The notes: a model not told the origin generated them from the letters alone. 64,000 bases of DNA from Ricordea florida (GCA_949710005.1 OX453285.1:7774632-7838631); one strand, 5' to 3'. Positions 10,176 to 22,140 are shown, counted from the first letter of the stretch. Made by a program: numbers and translations.

Positions 10176-12824
10176 TATTTTAAAGGTGTCCGTTCGCAGG
10201 CCAGGTTACCTGGCAATAGTAACGCACTTGAGAACTGCTGAATTTCCGCCATTATTCGGTGATGCCTTTTTGAAAGTAATGTAAATTTTGTGGAAATCGA
10301 TTTCACTCGTCCTGGAAGTACATCCCAGCAAGATGATCTCCGAGATATTCAAGAAATATTAGCACGAGATCGTCGCCGAGTAAGTTCGAATACCGTGAAA
10401 ATCAACACGGGGAAAGCACGACTCAAAGCCGGGATAGAGAAACGACAGCAGGGAGAATAACAACAGCCAAGACAACAACTGCTCGCTCCAGAAAAAGGCA
10501 AACGAAACAGCAGGGAAAAGGACTAGGAATTCAATCAAGTTAGTTTTGAATTTGAATGTGTTATTGATAGAAATACAGGACATGAGTGAACGATTACATA
10601 ACGAAATATATTGGCGTAGTACATTTAGCAAAACGACTTAGAAGGGACACCGAGTAAGAACGACTTCAACGATTGGAGGTATCTCTGGAAAATAATTCTA
10701 TTAGTCTAAAAACGGAATCGGAAGACGACCAACAGATTACAAGAGAATGGAAATAGGTATTTTTCATAATAAAACGATAGCGTTTCCAGTTTGAAGTAAT
10801 TCCCAACACAGAGAGTTGCAGTTGTTATAGCAATCATTTATAACGATGTCATCTGATATCATTGCAACAGTGAAAATATTGTAAATTTTCTTGATCTAGC
10901 AGTTCTGTTAAACATTTTCAACAGAATATATACCCTGTGTCACTATAAAGTACTGGTTCTGCAATATTATCAGTGATCAATGCGATCATTTCAAAATAAA
11001 GCAAATGTGATTACTGAATTCTGAGTAGTATTTCTCTTTGCTATATATATATATGTATGTATTCTCTGATTGAAAGGTTTCAATAATATTGCGTAGAGAC
11101 AACAAGTTTCATAGCCTTTTCACAATGGGTCAGTTTTACCTTAGAGTGCAATGACCCCCCCCTCCCCTGATAATATTGCTATCTAGAACCTCTGCCCTTT
11201 TTTCACAAATGAAATGTTCATTCAAGCCTTAATTTGAAAAGTTATACATAACATATTAACTTTGTTACTTTCTGCTGTTTACTTTATTTTTATGATCATC
11301 ATGTCAAATATCAATATTTCATAACAACCACAACATACAGTTAACCTTTTACACTGGAAAAACTTTATAAAGAAGAAAATAAATTTTGTAATGCCAAAAT
11401 GTTTATGATCTTTCTCATATATTCATTGCAAGTGTGCTGTATGTAGTAACAATTAAGTGTTTCAAGTTTCCTAAATGCCCTATGCTTTCAATAATTTTCC
11501 ACACAAAATTTATAGACAAATGACTGCACTAGATTCTAAGCCTTAAAGAAGAAATGGTATTGTTTGGTGCTGTTTTGATTACTACCACCTCTTATGGAAA
11601 GCCTATTAAGAAGATTTTTGTATTGCTTGTAGTAGTAGAGTAACAATACCTTTGCTAAGATTAGGACATGCATCCCACCCCATAAAAATATATTATGTTA
11701 ACGTAAAAACTATAACAATAATAATAATATCAATACCAGTAATAATAATAGTAATGATAATAATAATGATAATAATATAATGATAGTGCTTCTCGTTACT
11801 ATATGTCATTGGTTGCAAGTTCAATACCTTTGCCTGCCATGACTTTTTTGATGAAATACCATGCGTATATTAAATCTTTCTTCTGCAGTTTTTATTATAG
11901 AAATTTTCATGTATTCAAAATAATATACTATTCTCTGGTTGGTTATGGATATTTTGCCTGTTTCTGTAACAGCACAATTAAACTTTCATGTGGTATACAC
12001 TTTTGACTGATTGATGTTGATTTAACATTATTTTTTACAGGACTATGTAGTGCAGCAATCTTTATCAACATATTAAGATTTCAATAACTCTTTCTTACAT
12101 GTATTGTTTTTATGAGATGACCTAAAAATAGCACGACCACATACTATACAGTCGGCACTCACTATTACCAAACCTTTATTTAAAGTTTTTGTAGAATCCA
12201 ATTGTTTTACCCACAATTTTTATTTTATGTAATGACATTGTATCTCACACTTCTGTTGATATAATAACAAAAAACATAAATAAAAAATAATTGGAGCATT
12301 CAACTCATCCTCGGTGTAAGAACATATTGTGTTTAAAAGTGATGTACAACAAAGAAGACAAAGCAGTAGACTCAGACTAAGAAAATAAAACTAAAAAAAA
12401 AAAAACACAGGTTCTTACACCGTGGTAAACACAAGCATTCATATCAACTCTTCAAAATTTCACCTGCAAAAGATTTACAATCATTTTCAATTTGTGTTAA
12501 GTGAATATTATTGTGATACCTCATCGACTCTGTATTCCCTGTCAAGAGAATCAATAATAATTTTACTTCTATTCCCTCTGGTGCACTCTCAGTGGCAGTG
12601 AAAGAGCTAAATAAAGGTCAATTTTTAAGCACTCTGTTGTGCAGTATACTGATCATGTAATTTGCACCAGGTGTCACTAATTGTGTACCAAACACAGCGT
12701 AACAAATAAAATAATGGGGATTACCCTAACATGAAAAATATCAAATAAAAAATAAAATATAAAAGCATTGTGACTTCTTCAAAAACTAGCTTCGCGAGGT
12801 TTTTGCGGGAGTCGTATTTCTAGT
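10176..12824. repeat. copy C of the tandem segmental repeat
   Basis: Matches copy B from end to end with scattered substitutions and indels, including a missing 12-bp piece near 10470 and a stretch lost near 12215-12255. The near-identity makes this a recent tandem duplication. No conserved reading frame was found. Confidence 0.85.
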
Positions 12825-14814
12825 TTACCCATTTTCTTGTGTTTCAACTTCCCACCGACGCAGCACCAGTTTCTTTAGAAACTATCCCCACAATACTCCT
12901 GCTCGGAAGTCCGATACACTAACCACTACACTAATGTGCCTTCACAATCTTAAAAATACAATGCACAAAACACGAGACTTACCCTATTTGTCCCGTTATT
13001 TTTGATGGAGCTTGCCTGCTAAAGCAACTCTTTTTGTAGGGAATCTCTCTCATAACAAACACAAAATTAGCAAGTTCGCATCTTGCGGGAAACTCACAGG
13101 AGGCCAAAACATTATATTTCTAAGGTCAAGCCCTTATACTTGTACTGGACACTGTGGTCCTCCCTACTGTTGATTAGGTACATGCTCCGACACGTAACGC
13201 TGTAACCCATCTGAAAAGCCAGAACCCTAAAAATGGGTCTGTTAGAGTGAAACATTATCGCAAGAAATTTTCCAGACCTTTTTTCCTGACAAACAGTACC
13301 GTTTAATAATGACGACTTCCAAAACACGAGCTACATTCCGAGAGAGAGAGAGAGAGTCGAAAATATAAAGGTGAAACTTAATCCTCATTGAGGGCATTTC
13401 CTAAATGTCAATCAAGATTCCGATAGCGAGACCGTTCACGTAGAAATGCAGTCCTAATCTAACAGGGTCCATTCTTTTTCCCCTCGGCCTTCTTGATTGC
13501 CTAAATTGCTCATTGCTCACTGAGAGGTCACGCTTTCCTGAGGACATTGCTAGACCATTCGCAACAGAGCTAACAGAATGATTCAAAGTGGATGAAACAG
13601 TAATTCGATACATTAGTGGCTTGGAAGAGACGAAGTTCCGATTTGATGATAATAAGGAAACGTATTTCCTGTGCAGTACTTCTGCTATGTCTGCTGTTGT
13701 AAAATGGTGCCTCAAAAGTACTTTTTGCCACAATTGCTACTCATCTCGGAATCTGATTGGCTAATTTGCCGTTGTCGATGAGAGTCTAGACAACGTTGCT
13801 CGCGTAAATGTGTCACGCAATGCAATAGCCAATCACAAACGCGAGAAAGTTATAGACAACGCCTGCTCTTTCTTTGTGTCACGACCTTGGTCACGCTCTG
13901 AGACAAACATTTTCTTTCACGTTGATATTGTGGTAAAAAACAAATCGAATGTCATTCGATTTGTTAAATTCATCGATGATGAAAACAGATCAAACCTTCG
14001 GAAGTTTCTGACATATAAACAACCAGTCATTCCCACGAGAAAATGAAGAAAACACAAAAAATAGCGAATAAAAGTGTTTTTATCTGACTGAATGCCATAA
14101 GAGCCTGTGGAAATTATGGATCACTATTATTCAACTTTACATCGTGCATAAGCGAGCGTACCACGAAATATTACAGTTTGTGCCTAGTGGTGACTAATTT
14201 CATACTTTTCGATTTACAATTTGCAAAGCAAACGTTACAAGATTAATTTTCTAGCTAATGGGCTAATATACTCGATACACCCGACCAGAGACGATTCTAC
14301 TGTGGAGCAAGACGATTCGACAACAGAAAGGCGATTCGCGGAATCTTGCAGAAATATTGTTAAGAACGAGGCAGGGTCATGTTATCATTGCTTCATATTT
14401 GTAATCTTCATCTTTCGTGGAACAGACACGCTAGTGCTTGCAAACTTTGTTTCCCTAATCAACTTAAGGTAGTCGAATCTTCATGGCCTTTAGTCGATTC
14501 GAATGGGGTGGGCTGTATTCAAGTTGGACATGTGTAGCTACTGGAATGGCGCCAAACGTTTCTAGGAGCTTAAGTTGTAAGTGTTTCTTGGTGCTTCGGA
14601 TATATCGCTGATTTTATCAGTTTTATGCTTGTTTTGCTCAGTTTTTGTTTGACATTTTTGGGTGTAGCATCACTCACAGCAACAAATAAACGATTTAAGA
14701 GCTCGGATCTACGCCATGTGAAGTTAAAAATTACACAAGTGTCCTTAGTACAAGAAGTTGGTCTTTTTGAGCGCGTGACCAAATTTGCAACTTTGCAACC
14801 AACTAAAACTTCAT
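12825..14814. other. no recognised gene; dispersed repeat fragment at the left
   Basis: 12831-12894 repeats, with few changes, at 35751-35815 (TTTCTTGTGTTTCAA and CGACGCAGCACCAGTTTC), so it is a piece of a dispersed family. A short GA microsatellite lies at 13339-13354. Open frames up to 110 codons at 13401-13733 (minus) and 13810-14046 (plus) have no recognisable domain. Confidence 0.4.
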
Positions 14815-15129
14815 CTACCGCAATACTTCACTATAAATAGAATATTTCTTTTGGTGGAATTTATCAGGTGCTGTGGCTTTTTTCAGGATGTTATGGTCGC
14901 ACGTTTGAGTGGTCATATCGTAATTGAGGCTCATACAGCGAGAGTCATCCAGACACGTGCTAAGGCATGCTGGGTAGCCTTCTACTTTCTTTGTGCTGTA
15001 GGCCAATTCCTCCAGGGCGAAATGCATCTCAGATGACGTTCGTTCGCACTGCTGTTTGGCAGATATGGATCTGAGCAAGACCACGCAGGCAATTGTCACA
15101 ACAGCAGAAAGGGATAAGGAACGTTTCAT
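14815..15129 (-). CDS. first exon of a secreted PAN/apple-domain-like protein
   Basis: The peptide begins with a classical signal peptide: MKR, then a hydrophobic stretch, LSLSAVVTIACVVLLRSISA. A Cys-rich module follows with C-E-R, ACLSTCL, SRCMSLNY and TQTCDHN in the order seen in PAN/apple domains, which mediate protein or carbohydrate contacts outside the cell. The frame reaches a stop at 14815, but a possible donor (GAA|GTATTG) near 14824 would end the exon after one PAN domain. The rest of the gene would then lie at lower coordinates. I did not find a following exon, so a single-domain small secreted protein is also possible. ATG at 15129-15127 is the only Met that precedes the signal sequence. 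Confidence 0.6.
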   Translation of the reverse strand: MKRSLSLSAVVTIACVVLLRSISAKQQCERTSSEMHFALEELAYSTKKVEGYPACLSTCLDDSRCMSLNYDMTTQTCDHNILKKATAPDKFHQKKYSIYSEVLR

Positions 15130-15426
15130 TTCAACCTAAAATATAGAATAAATTGATTTTGGTAAATTACCCAGTTTTAACTTTTAAATATATTCTGACT
15201 TAAACACTCAGATCGACATACTAAAAACGTATGCTTTAGAGAGCAGTTAATTTGTACTATGGCACCGCTTCATTTATCATAACGTGCAGCTTCAACTGTC
15301 CAACTTTGGTCAGTTGAACTTTGCTTGTACTTAAACCGTTCCTATGAGCTATTTGAAAATTGACCGTGGTTCTGCTTGTTTTCGTTATTTTCACTTTTTC
15401 CTTTGGAACGTAAACATTTTCTGAAA

Positions 15427-15795
15427 AGCTACTGAACAGCACTATACCGTGGAACTGTTTATTAAACTATACAGTGTGGTTCTAACCTTTCATCTGTGGA
15501 TCAAACCATGCAGTGTAACCATTCTTTGTAAAGCTACTGAACAGTACTGTACTGTGGTACTGTTTGTTTTACTATACAGTGTGGTTCTAACTTTTTTCAT
15601 CTGTGGATTAAATCATGCAGTGTGACCATTCTTTGTAAAGCTACTGAACAGTACTGTACTGTGGTACTGTTTGTTTTACTATACAGTGTGGTTCTAACTT
15701 TTTTCATCTGTGGATTAAATCATGCAGTGTGACCATTCTTTGTAAAGCTACTGAACAGTACTGTACTGTGGTACTGTTTAGTTTTCTTTACAGAG
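15427..15795. repeat. 106-bp tandem repeat array, locus 1
   Basis: About 3.5 head-to-tail units of 105-107 bp, phased by ACTGAACAG at 15431, 15536, 15643 and 15750. Each unit holds the near-palindromic word CAGTACTGTACTGTGGTACT. The same unit appears in reverse complement at 52157-52390 and 52785-53235. Confidence 0.9.
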
Positions 15796-16175
15796 TGATC
15801 CTTGCATGGGTACTCAGATTTCTCCTGTTATAATTGATTTAAAACCAGGAAGGTATTTAAGATATAGACAGCGTAAGCGTTTTCAGGGGATTAGACATCA
15901 TTTCTTAGTTTCACTTTTACTGTCCGAACCTCTAAAATGAACCTTGCGCGGCATTCGTAAATAATTAACTCTTAGTTGACACGTATTGATATAATGCAGA
16001 TAACCTCGCAAGGACTCCTGGGCAGCCTTAATTTTCGCACAAATGGAGTCAAATAAATTTGTATCCCTTGTTTTTTAAAAGGTTCTACCGCGGTCACAGT
16101 AGATACCTTTCTCACGGACCATCTAATTTGCGCTTGATCAATACTTTTTGGCTAAACGATCACCCTATGAAGCAA
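15796..16175. other. no recognised feature
   Basis: Unique-looking non-coding sequence between the 106-bp array and the TTAA-flanked MITE. No gene, RNA or repeat seen. Confidence 0.4.
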
Positions 16176-16473
16176 TTAAGTAATGGTCCGCGTAAGAACT
16201 AGGCAAAAGAACAATAGGCTAGTGCAATAGCTCTAACTTTTGATTGGCGCATAGAACAATGCTAATATTTGACCGTGATGTAGACAGGAGGGACCAGGGG
16301 AAAACTAAGGAGAAAAATGTTGTTTATGTCGGGTTTTTCATTGTTTTTTCGGCGATTTTTGGTCGTCCACCAATCAGATTCGTCGATTTAATTGATATTA
16401 ACAATTAGGAGTTCACACTTTTTAATCGATTTTGCGTTTGACCTGCCTAGTTCTTACGCGGACCATTACTTAA
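16176..16473. mobile_element. 290-bp MITE with TTAA target duplication
   Basis: The body spans 16180-16469. Its ends are perfect inverted repeats of about 27 bp (GTAATGGTCCGCGTAAGAAC at the left; reverse complement at the right). TTAA is duplicated at 16176-16179 and 16470-16473. TTAA duplication is the hallmark of piggyBac-type and a few other TTAA-specific elements. The interior has no coding capacity, so the element depends on a transposase elsewhere. Confidence 0.85.
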
Positions 16474-18044
16474 GACTTTGCCCAGCACCTGCTATGATAT
16501 TTTATAAAACGGTTTCCTTTTAACACTGCATATGGTTAAAATGTCGCAGCCGGAGTTGAAGAAATGCTTCGTGTTTCATTCTGTCGCAAATTAAAGATGT
16601 TAATTGTCGAATTTAATTGGACTACACGCAAGATTCGTTATGAGATTGTGGCATAATGGCTCAATGACAGGTAGAAATGTTTCCAGCTAATTTCAGAGCA
16701 CTGTATTCTAGATTATTGCAACGAGTCTTAGAACAAATAAAACAAATAATTTTCAGTTTGTATGACCATTACACTTTGAAAAATAATACATCCATCCATT
16801 ATCATAACAATTTCTTGAATTGAATTTTGCTTAAATCTTCTTGCAAATTCTTGTAAAAAATTGTAGATTTTTGTCTTACAAACTGCGATAACTGTAATTT
16901 GAAACTTTCCTTTTGTATTGCTAATGTAGGTGCATAAATTTTTGTTTAAGTCTTGTGGTATCGTTTCATCGATTTTTTAACAGAAAATACTGTCAGACTG
17001 TAAAAGGTATGATAGAAAAAAGTTCAACGAAAACGGTGTAAAGACAGCACGAATTATTGTGCTTCAATGGACCGTAAAGTTGATAAGAAGGGTTCCTAAA
17101 TCAATCGATGGAGCTAATCGATATAACAAGACCTTTTCAGAGATAAGAAACACAGTAAAATTTGCGCTAGGCCCTGAAAAAAGGAAACTCTTAAATTATG
17201 CTTACCATATCGCAAAATGTTCAGTCAAGAGGGGAATAATAAATAGTTTAAACACCTTCGTTTCAGAGGTTGATATTCCGAACTAATTCATATCCTCAAC
17301 GACAGCTGCATCAAGTTGAACTCGAGCAATAATCTCCCGTAAAACAAGCTGATTGTTGATTGGTTCGCGTTTTGATAAATGTATTTCTTTTAGGTGTTTA
17401 ATTAGGTTGCTTGGTATGGGTTCCCATTGGGATAATCAGGGCTTTATATACCACTCCTTGTGAATATCACACCACTTCACGCGGACCAGTTCACCCGGGG
17501 CCGGTTTTTCCTTATCGCTGATTTCGCCGCCGTTTACACTAAATAACGTGTGACATGTTCTTGATATTTTCTCTGCCTTGTAACCTGTATTCAGCGTTTC
17601 CCAAATCCTTGTGAATAAACCTGATCGGCGGCTCCGTCCACTATTTGTTGTATTGCTTGTCTCCTCCACTTATAATAGAATTGTTTTCTATTCGGCTGAG
17701 CGAAGCCAAATAGAACAGAACTTGAAAACAAATCATAATGCTTAGAACATCAAAATGCTGCGTGTGAATTGATAAGCACCTTTAAGAAAATAGTGATAAA
17801 CATGTGCAACTTTAACAAGTGAAAGACAATCGCAGTGATGTATACAACTTAAAGAAGTATATTGTCGCAGAAGGGTTAAGTTTATTGGGGGGAGGGGTGT
17901 GTGGGGGGTGGGTCTCAAGGGTCCTGGGGCGTGCTCTCCTAAGAGATTTTCAACTCTGGATCCCTTAAAATAACATTTCCAGTCTTTTTGAGGCTCGAAC
18001 GGCTATTTTTCCAGCCTTTTCTTGGCTACTTACTGCATATAAAA
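16474..18044. other. no recognised gene
   Basis: Mostly AT-rich. Open frames at 17059-17286 (plus) and 17436-17669 (minus, 77 codons, ending CDIHKEWYIKP) look protein-like by eye but match nothing I recognise and have no supporting splice context. 17895-17912 is a G-rich run. Confidence 0.35.
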
Positions 18045-18265
18045 TAATGCAGGAATCAATATGTCAAAGGAAACACGAGTGATTGAGTGAGTGAAGGAGC
18101 CAATCAGCGCGTGCCTAGTATTTAGCCAATCGATTTATTTTTAAACTCAAAAGAGAATATGTAAAAGTAATGAAATCGAGGAAAAGCGATAGGTATGGCA
18201 AAAAAGTCCGAATAAACTTAATTAATGCAGTAGCCACATGCATGCAATGCTTGCCTACTTTGATA
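18045..18265. repeat. dispersed repeat segment (related to 50.6 kb and 57.2 kb)
   Basis: 18045-18110 is the inverse of 50637-50711 (for example GAGTGATTGAGTGAGTGAAG). 18150-18262 is the inverse of 57249-57362 (for example GCGATAGGTATGGCAAAAA). These are pieces of a dispersed repeat. The open frames across them on both strands are incidental. Confidence 0.75.
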
Positions 18266-18482
18266 CCTGTTAGCGTGCGAACAGGCTCCCAGCGAGGGCG
18301 GGAAAAAAATCGGCGAGCGAAAGCGTATTTCCGTGAGCGAAGCGAGTGGGAGTCGGAGCACGAATCCCCTGTGCACTCCCTCGTCACTAGACCGCTCTCG
18401 GCTCGTCCCGCTCGCCCTAAACTACACTCGGCTAGCTCGCTCTAAAACCAACCGGGAGCCTGTTCGCAGGCAAGATACCTGT
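18262..18482. mobile_element. 203-bp MITE with 9-bp target duplication (Mutator-like)
   Basis: The body at 18271-18473 has inverted ends (TGCGAACAGGCTCCC at 18276-18290; its complement at 18454-18468). It is flanked by GATACCTGT on both sides (18262-18270 and 18474-18482). A 9-bp duplication fits Mutator-like elements. The GC-rich interior has reiterated GAGCGA/CTCGC words. Confidence 0.75.
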
Positions 18483-18530
18483 GCAATGCACTAACCAACT
18501 GAGCTATTAAGCTAACTGGAGCTAATCATT
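18483..18530 (-). repeat. fragment of tRNA-derived SINE head
   Basis: On the minus strand it reads AATAGCTCAGTTGGTTAGTG, the D-arm/A-box part of a tRNA-like head, cut off before a B box. It lies immediately beside the 9-bp duplication of the neighbouring MITE, so the MITE may have inserted into or next to the SINE. Confidence 0.5.
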
Positions 18531-18630
18531 TTGACATTTGCAGGTCTTGTCTTTACAACCGCTAAAGTCGCCATGGTCTTACACTTCTTAAATCTTTGTT
18601 CCGCGGTTCACATGTGAAATTTTCACATAT

Positions 18631-18930
18631 TTAGGGACGGACCATTAGAAAAGTGATGGGAGATGGGTGGGGAATTTTCAGCTTGCATGAATGTTTTTTT
18701 TCGCTCACTGCTTGTGCAGGAATTTTTTTTTCAGGTGAACCCCTCTGCACGAATTTTTTTTTACTACGTGTGAAAAAGTCACAATTGGACCTTCCTTCTG
18801 CATGAATTTTTTTTTTTACCTTCTTCTTTTCATGTATTTTTTTTCTTGGCATTTTCCCTTGCATGAATTTGTTTTTGTTTTCTTCCCCACCCCCCCCCCC
18901 CCCATCACTTTTCTAATGGTTCGTCCCTTA
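18631..18930. mobile_element. Harbinger-type MITE, copy 1
   Basis: Body 18634-18927. Inverted ends read GGGACGGACCATTAGAAAAG at the left and its complement (one change) at the right. TTA is duplicated at 18631-18633 and 18928-18930. The interior is T-rich with spaced TGCATGAATT words and a poly-C run before the right end. A TWA duplication fits PIF/Harbinger. Sister copies are at 21411-21693 and 25877-26136. Confidence 0.88.
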
Positions 18931-19247
18931 TATTCATATGTGTAACTTAATCACCCACAAAAATTTTCGCAGCCCCTTTATAATGGAGTATCTTATCAAT
19001 TAACTTAGAGGCTGTAATACACAAAAAAAACATCATTAACACAATGTTTTTGTGAGTTATGGCATAAATGTAACTCCGAGGCTCATTTCGGTAAGGTGTT
19101 GTGCGGTGCCGGAGGACACAATTAACCTTAAATGTCAAGTCTGGTATTTTTTGAAAGACTGTCGCAGGTGTTTGTCGGAATTGCATTTATGTAATCGGAT
19201 AATTTTTTTTTTACTTTGCGTAATCGACCGCACACCATGTGATATTT

Positions 19248-19291
19248 AACAATTAGACCCGTAGCCCTTGAGGGCTAAGGGTCTAATTGTT
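19248..19291. repeat. 44-bp hairpin with AACAATTAGACCC arms
   Basis: AACAATTAGACCC at 19248-19260 pairs with its complement at 19279-19291 around a smaller GTAGCCCTTGAGGGCTAAG stem. A related element with AACAATTAGAC arms is at 28048-28151. Confidence 0.75.
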
Positions 19292-19298
19292 TTTAGTA

Positions 19299-19484
19299 TT
19301 ACCCAACTAGTCGGACAGAAAAAGCAATACTAAAGTTAGCAAATGCAAGTTGAAGAAAGATTTATTTGGGAATGAAACAAAAGAAAGCGCCGCGAATTTC
19401 GCTACTCGAGGACTATTACTAATAGTCCTCCAGTAGCGTAGCCAATCAGATTGCGGCATTTGCATTGGTCCACTAGTTGGGTGA
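19299..19484. mobile_element. 186-bp MITE with TYACCCAACTAGT ends
   Basis: TTACCCAACTAGT at 19299-19311 and ACTAGTTGGGTGA at 19472-19484 are inverted. The centre contains a near-perfect 23-bp palindrome (GAGGACTATT...AATAGTCCTC) at 19408-19430. There is no coding potential. Confidence 0.65.
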
Positions 19485-19769
19485 TTAATAAGGTTTATTG
19501 TTATATTCCTAGACTTCCCTTCAATCAAATATGAACTGCCATTGTTTAATGCTTGGTCACGAGGCCTTGACTAATTCCAAGTGTATCCCGAACAATCCCG
19601 AACGGGATGCGATTCATATTATGGCCCGCTTGGGATAACCAGCACGTGATCGAGGCATGGTGGAAGACGGTGCTCCAGAAGGGACAAAACACTTCCATGA
19701 TTTTGCTTTCGTGAATGAGCTCAACAACACTAACATGGAGCTTAAGAATAATAAATAAAGAACACGACA

Positions 19770-20010
19770 GAGACATCCGCCTCGTTTGAACTCAAAACTA
19801 TGCCGTTTCAGAACACGCCAACGAAACCGGGCACATGCAAGCCGCTTCGGGAAGGAAGTTAAGTTTACTGATCGTGATAATCACTGGTACACGAGGAAGG
19901 TCAAAGAGGCAATTCACATAGGACTGCACCTCAATAACATCAAAAGGGACAACGGAATTGAAATTCCAGACGCGTGATTGCCGACGATCAAGAATATAGT
20001 GAATATATGG
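19770..20010 (+). pseudogene. retroelement C-terminal fragment, probably Penelope-like (GIY-YIG associated)
   Basis: Two overlapping frames give AVSEHANETGHMQAA, then after a shift EVKFTDRDNHWYTRKVKEAI...NNIKRDNGIEIPDA, a TGA at 19976-19978, and LPTIKN. This order resembles the region that follows a GIY-YIG endonuclease in retroelement proteins common in cnidarian genomes, where Trp stands at the TGA. The frameshift and stop mark it as a relic. The family assignment is from memory of the pattern and is tentative. Confidence 0.45.
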
Positions 20011-20399
20011 CATACATTGCTCTCCATAGCCATACACGATGCTTACACCACGTACCTACCTCTGCACAACAGGCGTGATTTTTTTTGCGCATTAATTTCA
20101 GGCGAACAGAGGCAAAAACGAGGCGAGCGCGACTGCGTGTCGCGCGCGAGGATAGGAGCAGAAGTAGTGTGGCCCATATAGGACATCAACAACAATTTTT
20201 AGATTAAAAACTTTCACTCCATTTTTTGTTTTCCAAAATCTGCATTTTGTAATTTTCTAAGCATACAACGTGGATTTCTACCGCGAATATTCGACTTATA
20301 AACATGTCTTAATGTACAACGCTGATTTTTTCACAAAAATTCGAGTTGTTTAATTTCCAAATAATTTTGAAAATCTGAGGTGCAATCTGGTGCATTTCA

Positions 20400-21110
20400 G
20401 GCCCAAAAGGTTGCTTTTGTTATCACCGTAAGGCTTTTCGCGGATTATACAACATAAGACAGATCAGAAATTTCCTCACCGTTCAATCGACTAAGACGCT
20501 AGTCCACGCCTTTGTATCCTCACACCTTGATTGCTGTAATGCACTTCTCTTCGGTCTACCTAAATATCAACTCGACCGTCTACAGAAAGTTCAGAATGCT
20601 GCGGCTAGAGTGATTTTTCAGATTTCGAAATTTGATCATATCACACCCGCACTTATCGATCTACATTGGCTCCCAGTAACGTTCTTAGTTCAGTTTAAAT
20701 TACTCCTCCTTGTTTACATGTCATTACGCATCCAAAGTCCTCCCTACATTAAAGATCTTTTGTCCCTGAAACCAGCTACTAAATACGCTCTTCGCTCGTC
20801 TGCACAATCTCTACTGTTCGTTCCAAAAGCCAACTGCTCTTCACTTGGGGATCGGGCCTTTGGTCATGCTGCACCTGTTTTATGGAACTCGCTGCCATTA
20901 ACTATAAGAACAAGTAGTAGCCTCGCCATTTTTAAAAAGCAACTTAAAACATTTTTATTTAGGAAAGCTTTTAGTTTGTTTCAATAGTTCTTACGTTTAT
21001 TGCCTGTGAGTATTTTAATTAGTATAGAACCTTAACTTATGTAAAGTGCTTCTGAATATTATTTATAGTTTTAGCGTTATATGAATTCCTTATCATTATC
21101 ATTATCACTG
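20400..21110 (+). mobile_element. 5'-truncated LINE 3' end (CR1/L2-like)
   Basis: A plus frame from about 20450 to 20987 encodes the C-terminal region that follows the thumb of LINE reverse transcriptases: NIRQIRNFLTV, HLDCCNALLFGLP, LDRLQKVQNAAARVI, LHWLPV, GDRAFGHAAPVLWNSLP and LKTFLFRKAF. All catalytic motifs are missing. The 3' UTR ends in a TTATCA microsatellite tail at about 21086-21108, as in CR1/L2-type elements. Similar 3' ends are at 41160-41640 and 48842-49097. Confidence 0.85.
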
Positions 21111-21410
21111 TATACTGGGTTAAAAGCGGCTGTGATTTTTTCCTTTTGATCTGTGACTAGGACTGTGCAACGTTTCTCATGGATTCATGGCAAACAGTTT
21201 CAAACGCGATGTGGCCAGAGAAAACGACCGGACAACAAATAGCAGGATCGGCGGGAAACCGCGAAATGGTTTCATTGGCTGGTTTCCGGCCCAATTTTTA
21301 TCTGTAATACTGGAAAAACGAAGAAAATTCCCAAGAACAAAGAAGTTCATCTTGAATTTTATATTACAGGCATTGCAATTTTAATTTGGGCTGAAATTTG
21401 AGTCCTTAAC

Positions 21411-21693
21411 TTAGGGACGGACCATTAGAAAAGTGATTGGGGGGGGGGGTGGGTAATTTTCAGCTTGCACGAATTTTTCGCTCACTGCTTGTGCAGGAAT
21501 TTTTTTTTTCAGGTGAACCCCTCTGCAATAATTTTTTTAGTACGTGTGAAAAAGTCACAATTGGACCTTCCTTCTGCATGAATTTTTTTCTTTACCTTCT
21601 TTGCATGATTTTTTTTCTTGGCATTTTCCCTTGCATGAACTTTTTTTTGTTTTTTTCCCCACCCCCATCACTTTTCTAATGGTCCGTCCCTTA
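21411..21693. mobile_element. Harbinger-type MITE, copy 2
   Basis: Body 21414-21690 with the same GGGACGGACCATTAGAAAAG ends as copy 1. TTA is duplicated at 21411-21413 and 21691-21693. The interior matches copy 1 with poly-T and poly-G length differences. Confidence 0.88.
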
Positions 21694-21819
21694 CCACATC
21701 AACTCATACTTGGCACCTTGTAAAAGCAAAAAGAACCCGGCACTAACGCTCGAAGTAGCCGGTGATTTGTGTCGGGCGCCGGCTGCTTTTAAAAACCCTG
21801 TAATACGTTGAAATTTTAC

Positions 21820-21865
21820 TTTTGAGCAAGAGTGAGTACAATAAAGATTGATTGATTGTTGTTAT
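21820..21865 (+). repeat. retroelement 3' tail (AATAAA plus GATT repeat)
   Basis: GTACAATAAAGATTGATTGATTG resembles the polyadenylation end and short-repeat tail of the LINE/SINE relics at 3293 and 61660. The body upstream is too diverged to identify. Confidence 0.45.
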
Positions 21866-22140
21866 GTACCCTCCACACTCCCCGCCCCAGTCCCCCACTT
21901 GTCGTTGGAGTGCTATAAGGTGGAATAATTTTAGGCCAAATTTTTTCAATTTAAAAATACCCTCCCTTGTAAATTAAAGATAAAGTTTAAAATGTGCATC
22001 GGTAAATAATTGATAAACATTATTTTTTAATACCAGTTTGCTTACTATTTCATTCTTACAAGTTTGTGGCCGTTACATATTATAAGCGTATTTGTTCTAT
22101 CGTGAGATTACGCTACCTGTGACAGATCTTGATCATCTAT
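21866..22140. other. no recognised feature
   Basis: Non-coding AT-rich sequence without a gene or obvious repeat. Confidence 0.35.

Noticed and set aside
18631-18864. Lys-rich 77-codon minus-strand frame
   Set aside because: It derives from poly-T runs in the Harbinger-type MITE and is not preserved in the other two copies.
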